Of a stretch of DNA of 64,000 nt, positions 34,822-42,899 are shown piece after piece. Under the pieces are notes generated by a model. It saw only the letters and a list, made by a program, of their open reading frames with translations. It was not told where the DNA came from and did not search any database. Position 1 is the stretch's first letter. Every line of letters starts with the position of its first letter. Source of the DNA: Paraburkholderia tuberum STM678 (GTDB lineage Bacteria; Pseudomonadota; Gammaproteobacteria; Burkholderiales; Burkholderiaceae); NCBI RefSeq assembly GCF_902833905.1, contig NZ_CADFGP010000003.1, forward strand, positions 62,001 to 126,000, written 5' to 3'. Made by a program: the position numbers and the translations under genes.

Positions 34822-35784
34822 CTATTGCGCCGTGTTCGCCGCGATGTCCGGTTGGAGCGGTGCCGCATCGAGCGGCACGATTTCGTCGAAGTGCGCGTAG
34901 TCGATGTGGCTCACGCCGTCGCGCTCACTCATGATGTCGACGAACCGGTGCTGCCAGACGATCTGGTCGCAAGTCCACATGTGGCGCGCCTGCATGGTTT
35001 GCGACGTCGATTCGTCGATGCCTTCGAGCGTGAGCAGCAGCGAAACGTCGCGGCCTTTCAACGATTCGGCGTTTTCGCCGAACAGCGGGCTCGCTTCGTC
35101 GATGATGTGCATCAGCGTCCAGCCGAGCTTGAAGACCGGGTGCTGGTCGCGCACCAGCGCGAGGTCGTAGAGCTTGCGCAGCGTAAAGCCTTCGATCGAG
35201 GTCTCCAGGCGCATGATGCGCAGCCGCGCGCGTGCCTCGGCGATCACGTTCTGACGCGCGTTGGCCGAACGCACCATCAACGTCATGCGGCCGTCGATCG
35301 GCCGGATCACCGCGTAGCGCGCGAACATGATCTTCGCGTGCGGCCGCGAAAAGCGCGCGAAGATCAGCCCGGTCGCCAACGCGATGCTCGACATGCCGAT
35401 GAAGATTTCGAGCGTCGCGATCCAGTGCGCGTAGACGGTTTGCGGATGCATGTCGCCGTAGCCGACCGTCGCGAGGGTTTCGACGCTAAAGAAGAACGCG
35501 CCGGCGAAGCCCTTCGGAAACTGATTCGCGATCGGAGCGTCGCCGAGCATGTAGAGCATGGCGAACACGATGTTGAGCAGCAGGAACAGCAGCGCGAGCG
35601 ACACGAAGAACCCCGGCCAGCGCACGCCGAGCGCGCGGTGATACAGGTCTTGCCACAGCGGCGTCGGCATGCCGTGCGCGATCACCACGCGATCGTCGAG
35701 ACGCATTTCGCGACTGCCGCGCGCGCGGCGCCTCGCGTCGGTGTCGCCGAGCGTGGAAAAACGGTCTGACGGTTCGCTTGCCAT
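34822..35784 (-). CDS. Inward-rectifier potassium channel, KirBac1.1-like
   Basis: A 320-residue prokaryotic Kir channel. Two membrane helices (WPGFFVSLALLFLLLNIVFAML and IATLEIFIGMSSIALATGLIFARF) flank a pore helix and the potassium filter TVGYGD. The C-terminal cytoplasmic immunoglobulin-like domain (AKIMFARYAVIRPIDGRMTLMVRSANARQNVI, MMHIIDE-like LMHIIDEASPLFGE) resembles that of B. pseudomallei KirBac1.1. The ATG at 35784 gives an N-terminal slide helix region; the extra 13 codons upstream look non-coding. It mediates K+ flux across the inner membrane. Single gene. Confidence 0.93.
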   Translation of the reverse strand: MASEPSDRFSTLGDTDARRRARGSREMRLDDRVVIAHGMPTPLWQDLYHRALGVRWPGFFVSLALLFLLLNIVFAMLYMLGDAPIANQFPKGFAGAFFFSVETLATVGYGDMHPQTVYAHWIATLEIFIGMSSIALATGLIFARFSRPHAKIMFARYAVIRPIDGRMTLMVRSANARQNVIAEARARLRIMRLETSIEGFTLRKLYDLALVRDQHPVFKLGWTLMHIIDEASPLFGENAESLKGRDVSLLLTLEGIDESTSQTMQARHMWTCDQIVWQHRFVDIMSERDGVSHIDYAHFDEIVPLDAAPLQPDIAANTAQ

Positions 35785-36010
35785 CACGCGCTCGTGGGAA
35801 TGAAGACGTGGACAGCGTAGCATGGCGCGCTGCGCGAGTTCCCGCGCGGTGCGAAGGCAGCGCGGCGCGATGTATCGCCAGGGTGCGAGGTTGCGCGATG
35901 CCGTCGTTGAAATGCTTTCGGGCGCGTCCCGGAATTCAGGCTGGGTCAGGTCGCATCACGCGCGGCGAGCGGGTCGGGCGTAGCCGCGCGCCACACCCAC
36001 CCACTCGCCG

Positions 36011-36256
36011 TCACGGAAACACGCGCGGCTTCGGAATTCCCGCGCCATGCTCGATATCGTCGACCGCCTGCCGATGCGCACTTTCCACCGCTTCGGCCTG
36101 CTCGGCATAACCCGCGTCGCCGCCGACCGTGGTCCACGCCTTGACGGCCTTCTCGCGATGACGGATTTCGTATTCCGCGTCCCAGCGCGCGCCACTGAGT
36201 TCGAGCGGACGAACGTGAATCGAATACACGCCGTATTGGAACAGCTGTTCAGCCAT
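36011..36256 (-). CDS. Small conserved-looking hypothetical protein
   Basis: An 81-residue protein with GGAGG six bases before its ATG. It begins MAEQLFQYGVYSIHVRPLEL and continues with a charged middle (RWDAEYEIRHREKAVKAW) and a helical part (AEQAEAVESAHRQAVDDI) ending KPRVFP. No signal, membrane segment or catalytic motif. It follows a second small gene (36334-36564) on the same strand, and they may form a two-gene unit. Function unknown; codon use looks like that of the neighbours. Confidence 0.6.
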   Translation of the reverse strand: MAEQLFQYGVYSIHVRPLELSGARWDAEYEIRHREKAVKAWTTVGGDAGYAEQAEAVESAHRQAVDDIEHGAGIPKPRVFP

Positions 36257-36333
36257 GATCGCCTCCAGCCGGCCGATCCGGCAGCGGCGCGCCGATGCGC
36301 GAGGACGCGCGACGCGCTGCCCCTTGGTTCGGC

Positions 36334-36564
36334 CTACAGTTCGATTTCCCCGAGGATACGATGTGCGAGCGCTTTGGCTTCTTCGAGCGCTTCTCCCGGC
36401 GTCGACGACGTCGAGTCGACTTCGTAGAGCGTGGTTTCCTGATCGGCGCTGGGTTCGCCTTCGTCGCGCGCGAGGGTGACGACACCTTGCCAGGCGTCAT
36501 GTGCGACTTCTCTTATCGACGCGGTGGCCGTGTAGAGCCCTTTGGTGTAAGTGACGTCCTCCAT
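36334..36564 (-). CDS. Small hypothetical protein
   Basis: A 76-residue acidic protein (MEDVTYTKGLYTATASIREV at the start, EALEEAKALAHRILGEIEL at the end) with AAGGAG eight bases before the ATG. The layout of a short beta region followed by a C-terminal helix is similar to the gene 77 bp downstream, which suggests related folds; sequence similarity is too low for me to claim paralogy. No known domain recognised. Confidence 0.6.
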   Translation of the reverse strand: MEDVTYTKGLYTATASIREVAHDAWQGVVTLARDEGEPSADQETTLYEVDSTSSTPGEALEEAKALAHRILGEIEL

Positions 36565-36718
36565 GGCCTCGCTCCTTTTCGCAAAGGTTTCGATGTTTTC
36601 ATCCTAGCACGGCGTGGCGGGATCGGTTCCCGCCCTGGGGCGGCTTCGCGCCGCGCGACGTGCTCGACATCCGTTACGCTACGCGCCCCCCAAGGCAGCA
36701 GAATTACAGCGCCGCGTG

Positions 36719-37627
36719 TTATAGCAGCGCGACCACCTCGTCGAGCGTCGGCGCGTGCGCACCGGCGTGCCCGCAAGCCGCCGCGCCGGCCGCGAGCGCG
36801 AACGCGAGATGCTCGGGCCACCCGCGTTGCGGCGCGCTCATCAGGCTGAACAGCAGACCGCCGATCGACGCATCGCCCGCGCCGACCGTATCGACCACTT
36901 CGACGCGCGGCGGCTTCGCCTCGATCACCGCGGCGCCGTTTAGCAGCATCGCCGCTTCGGGGCCGCGCGTGACGAGCACGCTGGCGGCGGGATTCATCGC
37001 GCGCAATTGCGCGAGCGCGGCGGCTTCGTCGCTGGTCTTGAAGATCATGCGCAGGTCTTCGTCCGATACCTTGATCAGATCCGCGAGCGCCGCCATCTTG
37101 CGCAGCGTCGGCTCGTAGCCGTGCTCCATCAGGTTGCGATAGTTCGGATCGAAGCTGATCTTCACGCCGTGCGAACGCAACTCGGCGGCGAGTTGCGCCA
37201 GTGTGTCGCCGAGCGGCTGACGCACGAGGCTGATGCAGCCGAAGTGCGCCCACTTCACCGCGTTCATCCAACCGGCGGGCAGCTTCGCCGGCTCGAACGC
37301 GAGGTCGGCGCCGTTCTCGCCCATGAAGAAGTACGCGGGCGGATGCGTCTGATGCACGATCGCGAGCAGCGGCGGGCGCTCGACGCGCTGCAGGAAGCGC
37401 ATGTCGAGGCCGGCCGCGACGCTCGCGTCCCACAGCTCGTCGGAAAAGTTATCGACGCCGAGCGAGCCCGCGCACGCGGTCGGCAGGCCGAGCCGCGCGA
37501 CGCAGCGCGCGGCGTTCCAGCCCGCGCCGCCCGGACGCGACAGCCAGTGCGATGCGCCGGTGCGCACGAGATCGGTCAGGATGTCGCCGGCGGATACGAA
37601 AACGGGGAGGTTGGTCGTCGCGCTCAT
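36719..37627 (-). CDS. PfkB-family carbohydrate kinase (fructokinase-like)
   Basis: A 302-residue sugar kinase of the ribokinase/PfkB family. The N-terminal PfkB signature region is RPGGAGWNAARCVARLG and the C-terminal signature is DTVGAGDASIGGLL with the catalytic Asp. The length matches bacterial fructokinases. It is the third gene of a leftward operon: the isomerase gene upstream ends within its first codon (4-bp overlap). With an AGE-type isomerase upstream, the simplest role is fructose to fructose 6-phosphate. Confidence 0.9.
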   Translation of the reverse strand: MSATTNLPVFVSAGDILTDLVRTGASHWLSRPGGAGWNAARCVARLGLPTACAGSLGVDNFSDELWDASVAAGLDMRFLQRVERPPLLAIVHQTHPPAYFFMGENGADLAFEPAKLPAGWMNAVKWAHFGCISLVRQPLGDTLAQLAAELRSHGVKISFDPNYRNLMEHGYEPTLRKMAALADLIKVSDEDLRMIFKTSDEAAALAQLRAMNPAASVLVTRGPEAAMLLNGAAVIEAKPPRVEVVDTVGAGDASIGGLLFSLMSAPQRGWPEHLAFALAAGAAACGHAGAHAPTLDEVVALL

Positions 37628-38925
37628 TGTGCTTTCTCCGCGGAAGCCGCTGCGGCGGGAGCGGCTGATTCAGCCGCAGCGTTTTCGCCGAGCGCGTGGG
37701 CGAGCACTTCGTAGCACGCGCCCATCGTGTGATAGTCGGTCTTGCCGGCCGGGCTCTTTTCGTCGCTGTACTTGCGGTTGTCGCAGGTGAGGATGCGATA
37801 CCAGGCGCCGTACTTGTGGTCGACGAAGTGCGTCCAGCCATAGCGCCAGATCTCGTCGTACCAGTCCCAGAAGCGCTCGTTGCCGGTGCGCTTGCCGAGC
37901 AGCGCGGCGGTCGCGAACGTTTCGGCCTGCACCCAGAAGTACTTGTCGTGATCGCACACGGTGCCGTCGGGGCCGAAGCCGTAGTAGAGGCCGCCGTGGT
38001 CTTCGTCCCACGCGTGCGTCATCGCGGCGTCGAACAGTTCGATCGCGCGCGGCAGCAGCCATGGCAGCGGACGGAAGCGTTCGAGAATCAGCAGCAGCTT
38101 CGCCCATTCGGTCTGATGACCGGGCTGGAAGCCCCACGGACGGAAGATGTTCGAGCTGTCTTCCTCGTTGTAATGCCAGTCGACCGACCAGTCCGCGTGA
38201 AAGTGCTCCCACACGAGCCCTTGCGACAGCTTCGCCTGGCGCAGCGTGATATTGGACGCCACGCGCTCGGCGCGATCGAGATACACCAGATGACCGGTCG
38301 CTTCGTGCGCGGCGAGCAGCGCCTCGGTGGTATGCATGTTCGCGTTCTGCCCGCGGTACGTGCTGACACGCCAGTCGGCCGACGCGTCGTCGGCATAGAG
38401 GCCGGCGGCGGCGTCCCAGAAGCGGTGCTCCATCAGCTCGAAGGTCGCGCCGATCATCGGCTTCGCTTCCTCGATGCCGGCCATCGCCGCGTGCGAGTAC
38501 GCGAGCAGCACGAACGCGAGGCCGTAGCAGTGGCGCGTCGCGTCGAGCGTGCGCTGTTTGCCGTCGCGCCATTCGATTTCCCAGTCGTAGCCCTCGTGCT
38601 GCGAGTCCCAGTGCGCGTCGCGCAGAAAGCGCAGGCCGTGGCGCGTGTATTCGAGGTGCTTCGGGTCGCCGAACTGCCGGTACGCCATCGCGTAGTTGAA
38701 CACGTAGCGGCAACTGCTGACCAGGTGGCGCGTGGTGCGGTTGTAGATCGAACCGTCGTCGCGCAAGAAGTGGTAGAAGCCGCCGCTCGGGTCGAGCACG
38801 TTCGGCGCATAGAAGCGCAGCGTGTCTTCGATGTGCGTGAGCAGAAACTCGCGCTTGCGGAAGCTGGCGAACGGCGGCGCCTTCGCGGCGTCGCTGGAAA
38901 GTTGAAGCGGATCGGTTAGCGTCAT
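37624..38925 (-). CDS. AGE-family epimerase/isomerase (mannose isomerase-like)
   Basis: A 433-residue alpha/alpha-barrel enzyme of the N-acylglucosamine 2-epimerase family, which includes D-mannose isomerase and YihS. Visible family motifs include RHCYGLAFVLLAYSHA, WEHFHADW, PGHQTEWAKLLL, HGGLYYGF and WVQAETFATAALLGKRTG. The ATG at 38925 lies in an ATGA overlap with the LacI gene. A low-complexity Ala/Glu tail (about 25 residues) follows the catalytic domain. Adjacent kinase and regulator suggest a short pathway from mannose, or another aldose, to a fructose-type sugar and its phosphate. Substrate not determinable from sequence alone. Confidence 0.9.
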   Translation of the reverse strand: MTLTDPLQLSSDAAKAPPFASFRKREFLLTHIEDTLRFYAPNVLDPSGGFYHFLRDDGSIYNRTTRHLVSSCRYVFNYAMAYRQFGDPKHLEYTRHGLRFLRDAHWDSQHEGYDWEIEWRDGKQRTLDATRHCYGLAFVLLAYSHAAMAGIEEAKPMIGATFELMEHRFWDAAAGLYADDASADWRVSTYRGQNANMHTTEALLAAHEATGHLVYLDRAERVASNITLRQAKLSQGLVWEHFHADWSVDWHYNEEDSSNIFRPWGFQPGHQTEWAKLLLILERFRPLPWLLPRAIELFDAAMTHAWDEDHGGLYYGFGPDGTVCDHDKYFWVQAETFATAALLGKRTGNERFWDWYDEIWRYGWTHFVDHKYGAWYRILTCDNRKYSDEKSPAGKTDYHTMGACYEVLAHALGENAAAESAAPAAAASAEKAQ

Positions 38926-39908
38926 GGCGTTTTCACCAAAGTACTGGCACGGGCAACGAGTTGAACGGGCAAGCGGACTTCGAGTTCGGCGGGCGAGTCT
39001 TCGAGCAGCAGTTCGACGCCGCGTCGGCCGAGCGCTTCCTTGTCGACCGCGATCGTCGATAGCGGCGGGGTAGCGTGGGCGGCGGCGGGGATGTCGTCGA
39101 AACCGATGATCGCGATGTCGTCGGGCACGCTGAAGCCGCGCGCGAGACACACGCGCAGCGCGGCAAGCGCGGCGGCGTCGTTGAACGCGAATACGGCGTC
39201 GGGGCGCGGGCCCGGCGCGTCGAGCAGGCGCTGCATCGCGCGCGCGGCGCCGGTGTCGGGATCGAGCCCGGCGTCGATGTTCACTTCGAGCGACGGATCG
39301 AACAGCAGCCCCGCTTCGAAGAACGCGCGCCGGTAGCCGAGCGCGCGCTCGGCGATGCTGAAGTGCGCGAGCGAGCCGCCGATGAACGCGACGCGCTTGC
39401 GCTGCTGCGCGAACAGATGGCGCATTGCGAGCGTGGCGCCGCCAGCGTTGTCGAGATTGACCGAGCGCAAGCCCGGCGACCATAGATCGATCAGCACCAG
39501 CGGGCGTTGCATCGCGACCAGCGTGGCGAGCGTTTCGGGCTCGACGAAGCCGGCGATCGCGACGGCGTCGGGCGCGTGCAGGCGCATCTGGTGAATCACG
39601 TCCTCGGTCGGCCCGGCAGTCAGCACCGACGGCACGATGCCGCGCTCGCGGCACGCGTCTTCGACACCGTGCAGCACGTGCGAGAAGAACGGGCTCGCGG
39701 CGAAGTTGTTGTGCTGACGATGCAGCAGGAAAGTTAGCCGGCGGATGCGCGGACGCAGCTGCGCCGAGTCGTAGCCGAGCTGGCGCGCCGCTTCGACGAC
39801 GCGTTCGCGCGTGGCCTCGGAAAGGCCCGGCTGATTCTTGAGCGCGCGCGACACGGTGCCGATCGAAACGCTGGCCGCGCGGGCGACGTCGCGGATGGTT
39901 GTGGCCAT
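38922..39908 (-). CDS. LacI-family transcriptional regulator
   Basis: A 328-residue LacI/GalR-type regulator. The N-terminal helix-turn-helix is TIRDVARAASVSIGTVSRALKNQPGLSEATRERV; the effector domain shows DAVFAFNDAAALAALRVCL and IAIIGFDDIPAAA. The ATG at 39908 (MATTIRDV) is preferred over one 11 codons upstream because it gives the normal LacI N-terminus. It heads the coupled operon with the AGE isomerase and PfkB kinase, so it likely controls its own operon in response to the sugar. Confidence 0.93.
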   Translation of the reverse strand: MATTIRDVARAASVSIGTVSRALKNQPGLSEATRERVVEAARQLGYDSAQLRPRIRRLTFLLHRQHNNFAASPFFSHVLHGVEDACRERGIVPSVLTAGPTEDVIHQMRLHAPDAVAIAGFVEPETLATLVAMQRPLVLIDLWSPGLRSVNLDNAGGATLAMRHLFAQQRKRVAFIGGSLAHFSIAERALGYRRAFFEAGLLFDPSLEVNIDAGLDPDTGAARAMQRLLDAPGPRPDAVFAFNDAAALAALRVCLARGFSVPDDIAIIGFDDIPAAAHATPPLSTIAVDKEALGRRGVELLLEDSPAELEVRLPVQLVARASTLVKTP

Positions 39909-39963
39909 CGAATGAAGCTGCCGCGCGAGGCGAGGCAGCACGGGTTCAGGTCGGGCGATTGTA

Positions 39964-39979
39964 TAGTAAAACGTAGCTA
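39964..39979. promoter_or_regulatory. Candidate operator upstream of the LacI/AGE/PfkB operon
   Basis: TAGTAAAACGTAGCTA has TAG/CTA outer arms and a central ACGT, a partial LacI-type palindrome, 55 bp before the regulator start. A similar TTTAGTAAAA sequence occurs again at 40052. Assignment is tentative. Confidence 0.35.
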
Positions 39980-40050
39980 GAGCCGCTCGAAAAACGCCAG
40001 CATGACGCCAGTAAATACCCGTATTTTATGGACTTGTTGGAAATTAAGTT

Positions 40051-40071
40051 GTTTAGTAAAAATGCCTAAAC
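40051..40071. repeat. Inverted repeat GTTTAG-N9-CTAAAC upstream of the LacI/AGE/PfkB operon
   Basis: Perfect 6-bp arms at 40051-40056 and 40066-40071 in an AT-rich stretch about 145 bp upstream of the regulator start. It may be a second operator; no gene lies in 39909-40278. Confidence 0.4.
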
Positions 40072-40182
40072 AGTAGGCGGGCCGCCGTTTTCGAGACGGT
40101 TCGAGAATCGTCCTATGCCATCCGGCCGAGGCGACAGCGAGAGCGTTTGCGCGTGAAATAACGACAAAGGCCAGTGAAGAGC

Positions 40183-40210
40183 CAAAAGAAAAGCCGCCCG
40201 AAGGCGGCTT
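40183..40210 (-). terminator. Rho-independent terminator of the bile-acid-symporter-like gene
   Basis: Perfect 8-bp stem AAGCCGCC/GGCGGCTT (40191-40198 and 40203-40210) around CGAA, followed on the minus strand by TTTTCTTTT. It lies 69 bp beyond the stop of the gene at 40279. Confidence 0.8.
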
Positions 40211-40278
40211 GCTTCACACGATCAAAACGACGCTCAGGGAGGGCGCTTATGAATGTCCTGTTTGCATTGCGTGTGTTT

Positions 40279-41304
40279 TCAACGGCGCGCGACGGCGGCC
40301 GCGGGTCGCCGCGCCGCGGCATTGCTCTCGCCGCTGAGGTCGCGGGCGCCCCAGCGTTGCGCGAGCGCGGCGCAGACCATCAGCTGGATCTGGTGGAACA
40401 GCATCAGCGGCAGCACCACGGCGCCGACCGCATGCGACGCGAAGATCACCTTGGCCATCGGCACGCCGGCGGCGAGGCTCTTCTTCGAGCCGCAGAAGAT
40501 GATGGTGATCTGGTCCGCGCGGCTGAAGCCGAGCCGCTTGCTCGCGAAGATCGTCACGGCCAGCGCGAGCGCGAGCAGCACGGCGTTTACCACGACGAGG
40601 CCGCCGAGCGCGGACAGCGGAATCGTGTGCCAAAGGCCTTCGGTGACGGCCTCGCTGAACGCGCCGTACACGACGAGCAGGATCGAGCCCTGGTCGACGA
40701 ACTTCAGCACGCCGCGATTCTTCTCGATCCACTTGCCGATCAGCGGGCGCAGCAGCTGGCCGGCAACGAACGGCACGAGCAGTTGCAGCACGATTTTGCC
40801 GGTCGTATGCCACGGCGACGCACCGCCGCTCGCGGCCTGATTCGTCACGATGACGCTGACGAGTGCTGGAGTGACGAAGATGCCGAGCAGGCTCGAGGCG
40901 GACGCGCTGCATACCGCGGCCGGCACGTTGCCCTTGGCAATGGACGTGAACGCGATCGACGACTGGACCGTCGACGGCAGCGTGCAGAGGAAGAGGACGC
41001 CGGCGTAGAGCGACGGCGTGACCAGCGGCGAAAGGACCGGTTTAAGCGCGAGGCCGAGCAGCGGAAACAGCGCGAACGTGCTCAGCAGCACCACGAGATG
41101 AAGGCGCCAGTGCGTCGCGCCCGCAATGATCGCCTCGCGTGACAGCTTGGCGCCGTGCAGGAAGAACAGCAGGCCGACCGCGATGTTCGTCACCCAGTTG
41201 AACCCCGCGGCGGCCTGTCCATGAACGGGCAGGAAGCTGGCGAGGATCACGGTGCCGACGAGGCACAGGGTGAAGTTATCGGGCAGGAATTTCGGGCGGG
41301 CCAT
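40279..41304 (-). CDS. Bile acid:sodium symporter-family protein (SBF-like, YfeH type)
   Basis: A 341-residue membrane protein of the SBF/BASS-like family with about ten hydrophobic segments, for example FNWVTNIAVGLLFFLHGAKLS and SLYAGVLFLCTLPSTVQSSIAFTSIAKGN, the latter being a crossover-region motif of this group. IIFCGSKKSLAAGVPMAKVIF is typical for YfeH-like members. The ATG at 41304 (MARPKFLP) is preferred over one six codons upstream. The basic C-terminal tail is cytoplasmic. The physiological substrate of this subgroup is unknown to me. Single gene with its own terminator. Confidence 0.88.
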   Translation of the reverse strand: MARPKFLPDNFTLCLVGTVILASFLPVHGQAAAGFNWVTNIAVGLLFFLHGAKLSREAIIAGATHWRLHLVVLLSTFALFPLLGLALKPVLSPLVTPSLYAGVLFLCTLPSTVQSSIAFTSIAKGNVPAAVCSASASSLLGIFVTPALVSVIVTNQAASGGASPWHTTGKIVLQLLVPFVAGQLLRPLIGKWIEKNRGVLKFVDQGSILLVVYGAFSEAVTEGLWHTIPLSALGGLVVVNAVLLALALAVTIFASKRLGFSRADQITIIFCGSKKSLAAGVPMAKVIFASHAVGAVVLPLMLFHQIQLMVCAALAQRWGARDLSGESNAAARRPAAAVARR

Positions 41305-41858
41305 GTCGCAATCTCGATTCAATGACGCGGTGTAAGCATGGGACGGGTCTGTCAGGCGTGGTCCATGCCAATGGAAAGCGGCTATTGTTGTCGAAAGCCG
41401 ATTGAAAACGCAAATTCATTTGCCGAATCGATTAATGAAGTTTGCGCATCGACTCTCCAATCAGGCCGAGCCCATTCGTGCGACGCGCCAGGTTTCAGTA
41501 TTGGCGAGGTGCTTTCTCGCGACAAACCGTTTAACCATTGACGTTGCAAGCGGCGTTTATTTGCAACAAACGGCGCCCGCGCGGGCCAGGCGAAAACGCC
41601 GGCCAGCAAGCCGCCGAGGCGCGTCCGCAAGAGGGCTCCGGCGCGGAAAACGCCGCAGTAACAGCGTGTTACATCCACCGACGAGACCTAACACTTTTTG
41701 GCTCGACACCCTCTGCCCCCGACCATAAATTACTCGTTCAAAGGCCGCAGGGATGCCCTGCGCCGCGACAGGAACGCGGCGCTTTTCTCCTCCCGCAACA
41801 GGTCCATCGCAGCTCGAACGGTGGATTTCAGGCAAGTCTTCGGGCGTGAGAGTCACAG
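41305..41858. other. Gap of 550 bp; no gene seen
   Basis: The region between the symporter and the glycine-rich exported protein is moderately AT-rich near 41390-41570. Apart from the hairpin at 41760-41786 I see no gene, repeat or RNA motif I can name. Confidence 0.4.
41760..41786 (+). terminator. Terminator-like hairpin upstream of the exported protein gene
   Basis: Stem GCGCCGCG (41760-41767) and CGCGGCGC (41775-41782), 7-base loop, then TTTT. It lies about 75 bp before the gene at 41859 on the same strand and has no annotated gene ending before it, so it could end a small RNA or act in the leader. Confidence 0.5.
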
Positions 41859-42395
41859 GTGGACGCGTTGTCGAGAACGAGACACTGGGCGTGGGGCGCG
41901 GTCATCGCCGTGCTGTGCTCGTTCGCCTATGCGAAGGAGCCGGGTGGGCCGCATGGCGGCGGTGCCGCCGCGGGCGGCGCTTATTCGCGCGACACTGCCG
42001 GGCGCGCGCCGCGCATGGAGATGCGTGGCGACGGCCGTTATGCCGGTGCGGGCGGCGCACCTGCTCCGCGCGGCTCGCGCGGTGCGATGGCTTCTCGTGA
42101 CGCACGCGCGCAGCGCGGCAACCCGAATATCGCGGACGCCAATTTCGGTTATGGCCTCGGCAGCTACGAGTCCGGCATGCGCCGCGTCGGCGATCCGTCC
42201 GGCTATGCGGGCGCGATCACGCCGGTCAGCGCGGAATCGCGTCCGGTGCCGCATCCCCCGTCCAACATGCCGATGCGCAACGGCTCGATCCGCGCCGACG
42301 TCGCCCGCTACAACGAAGAGCGTGGCGCAGCGCGCCCGATGCAACGCCCAGCCGACGATCCGCGTCAGCCGGGCGGTTCACCGTACCGGAATTAG
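41859..42395 (+). CDS. Glycine/arginine-rich exported protein of unknown function
   Basis: A 178-residue protein with a probable Sec signal peptide (basic start, then AWGAVIAVLCSFAYA, cleavage after AYA near residue 25). The mature part is low in hydrophobic residues and rich in Gly, Ala, Arg and Pro, and so is probably disordered; NPNIADANFGYGLGSYESGMRR in the middle is the most protein-like part. The GTG at 41859 is used because it keeps a complete signal peptide, but a nearby TTG could serve. No domain recognised. It would act in the periplasm or outside. Confidence 0.55.
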   Translation: MDALSRTRHWAWGAVIAVLCSFAYAKEPGGPHGGGAAAGGAYSRDTAGRAPRMEMRGDGRYAGAGGAPAPRGSRGAMASRDARAQRGNPNIADANFGYGLGSYESGMRRVGDPSGYAGAITPVSAESRPVPHPPSNMPMRNGSIRADVARYNEERGAARPMQRPADDPRQPGGSPYRN

Positions 42396-42899
42396 CTGAG
42401 CGCGATTTCGCAAACCACCGCACCGCCCCAACCGCAGTCCCGAAACCCGTCTTCCAGATCCTTCCCGCGATCCCTCGCGCGGCTTCGCGCGCCTTCCTCT
42501 GCGCCGTAGCCCCGAATCTGACGTTTCGACGCCACACTTTTTTGAAAACACCCGGCATCGAATTACCGGTCAGCGTCAAATCTTGGCATTCTGCCGCGTC
42601 GCGTCATCGGCCCGTCATTTAAGGCGTTCACGCACGCTGTGGCGCGCGGTTCGCCGCATGCCGCATTGCGTCCAGGGGGCGGCGCTAGTCCGCTCTGAAG
42701 CGTCATATCAAGCCGATAACCAACCAAACTAATCAGACCGATATACCCGCAATAAGCAGCGATATTTTTGTTTATAAAAATGGTCCGCAAAGATGGGACC
42801 CGCCCAGATTGACTCGACGATCAAACGGATAACAACGACGTTTCGTGCGAGCGCCCCCTTTCGCACAGCCACACCCTTTTGACAAAGAATGGAGAACCC
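42396..42899. other. Upstream region of the porin gene
   Basis: About 500 bp without a gene. The last 200 bp are AT-richer (ATATTTTTGTTTATAAAAAT near 42760) and probably contain the porin promoter. GGAGA lies 4 bp before the porin ATG. Confidence 0.4.
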
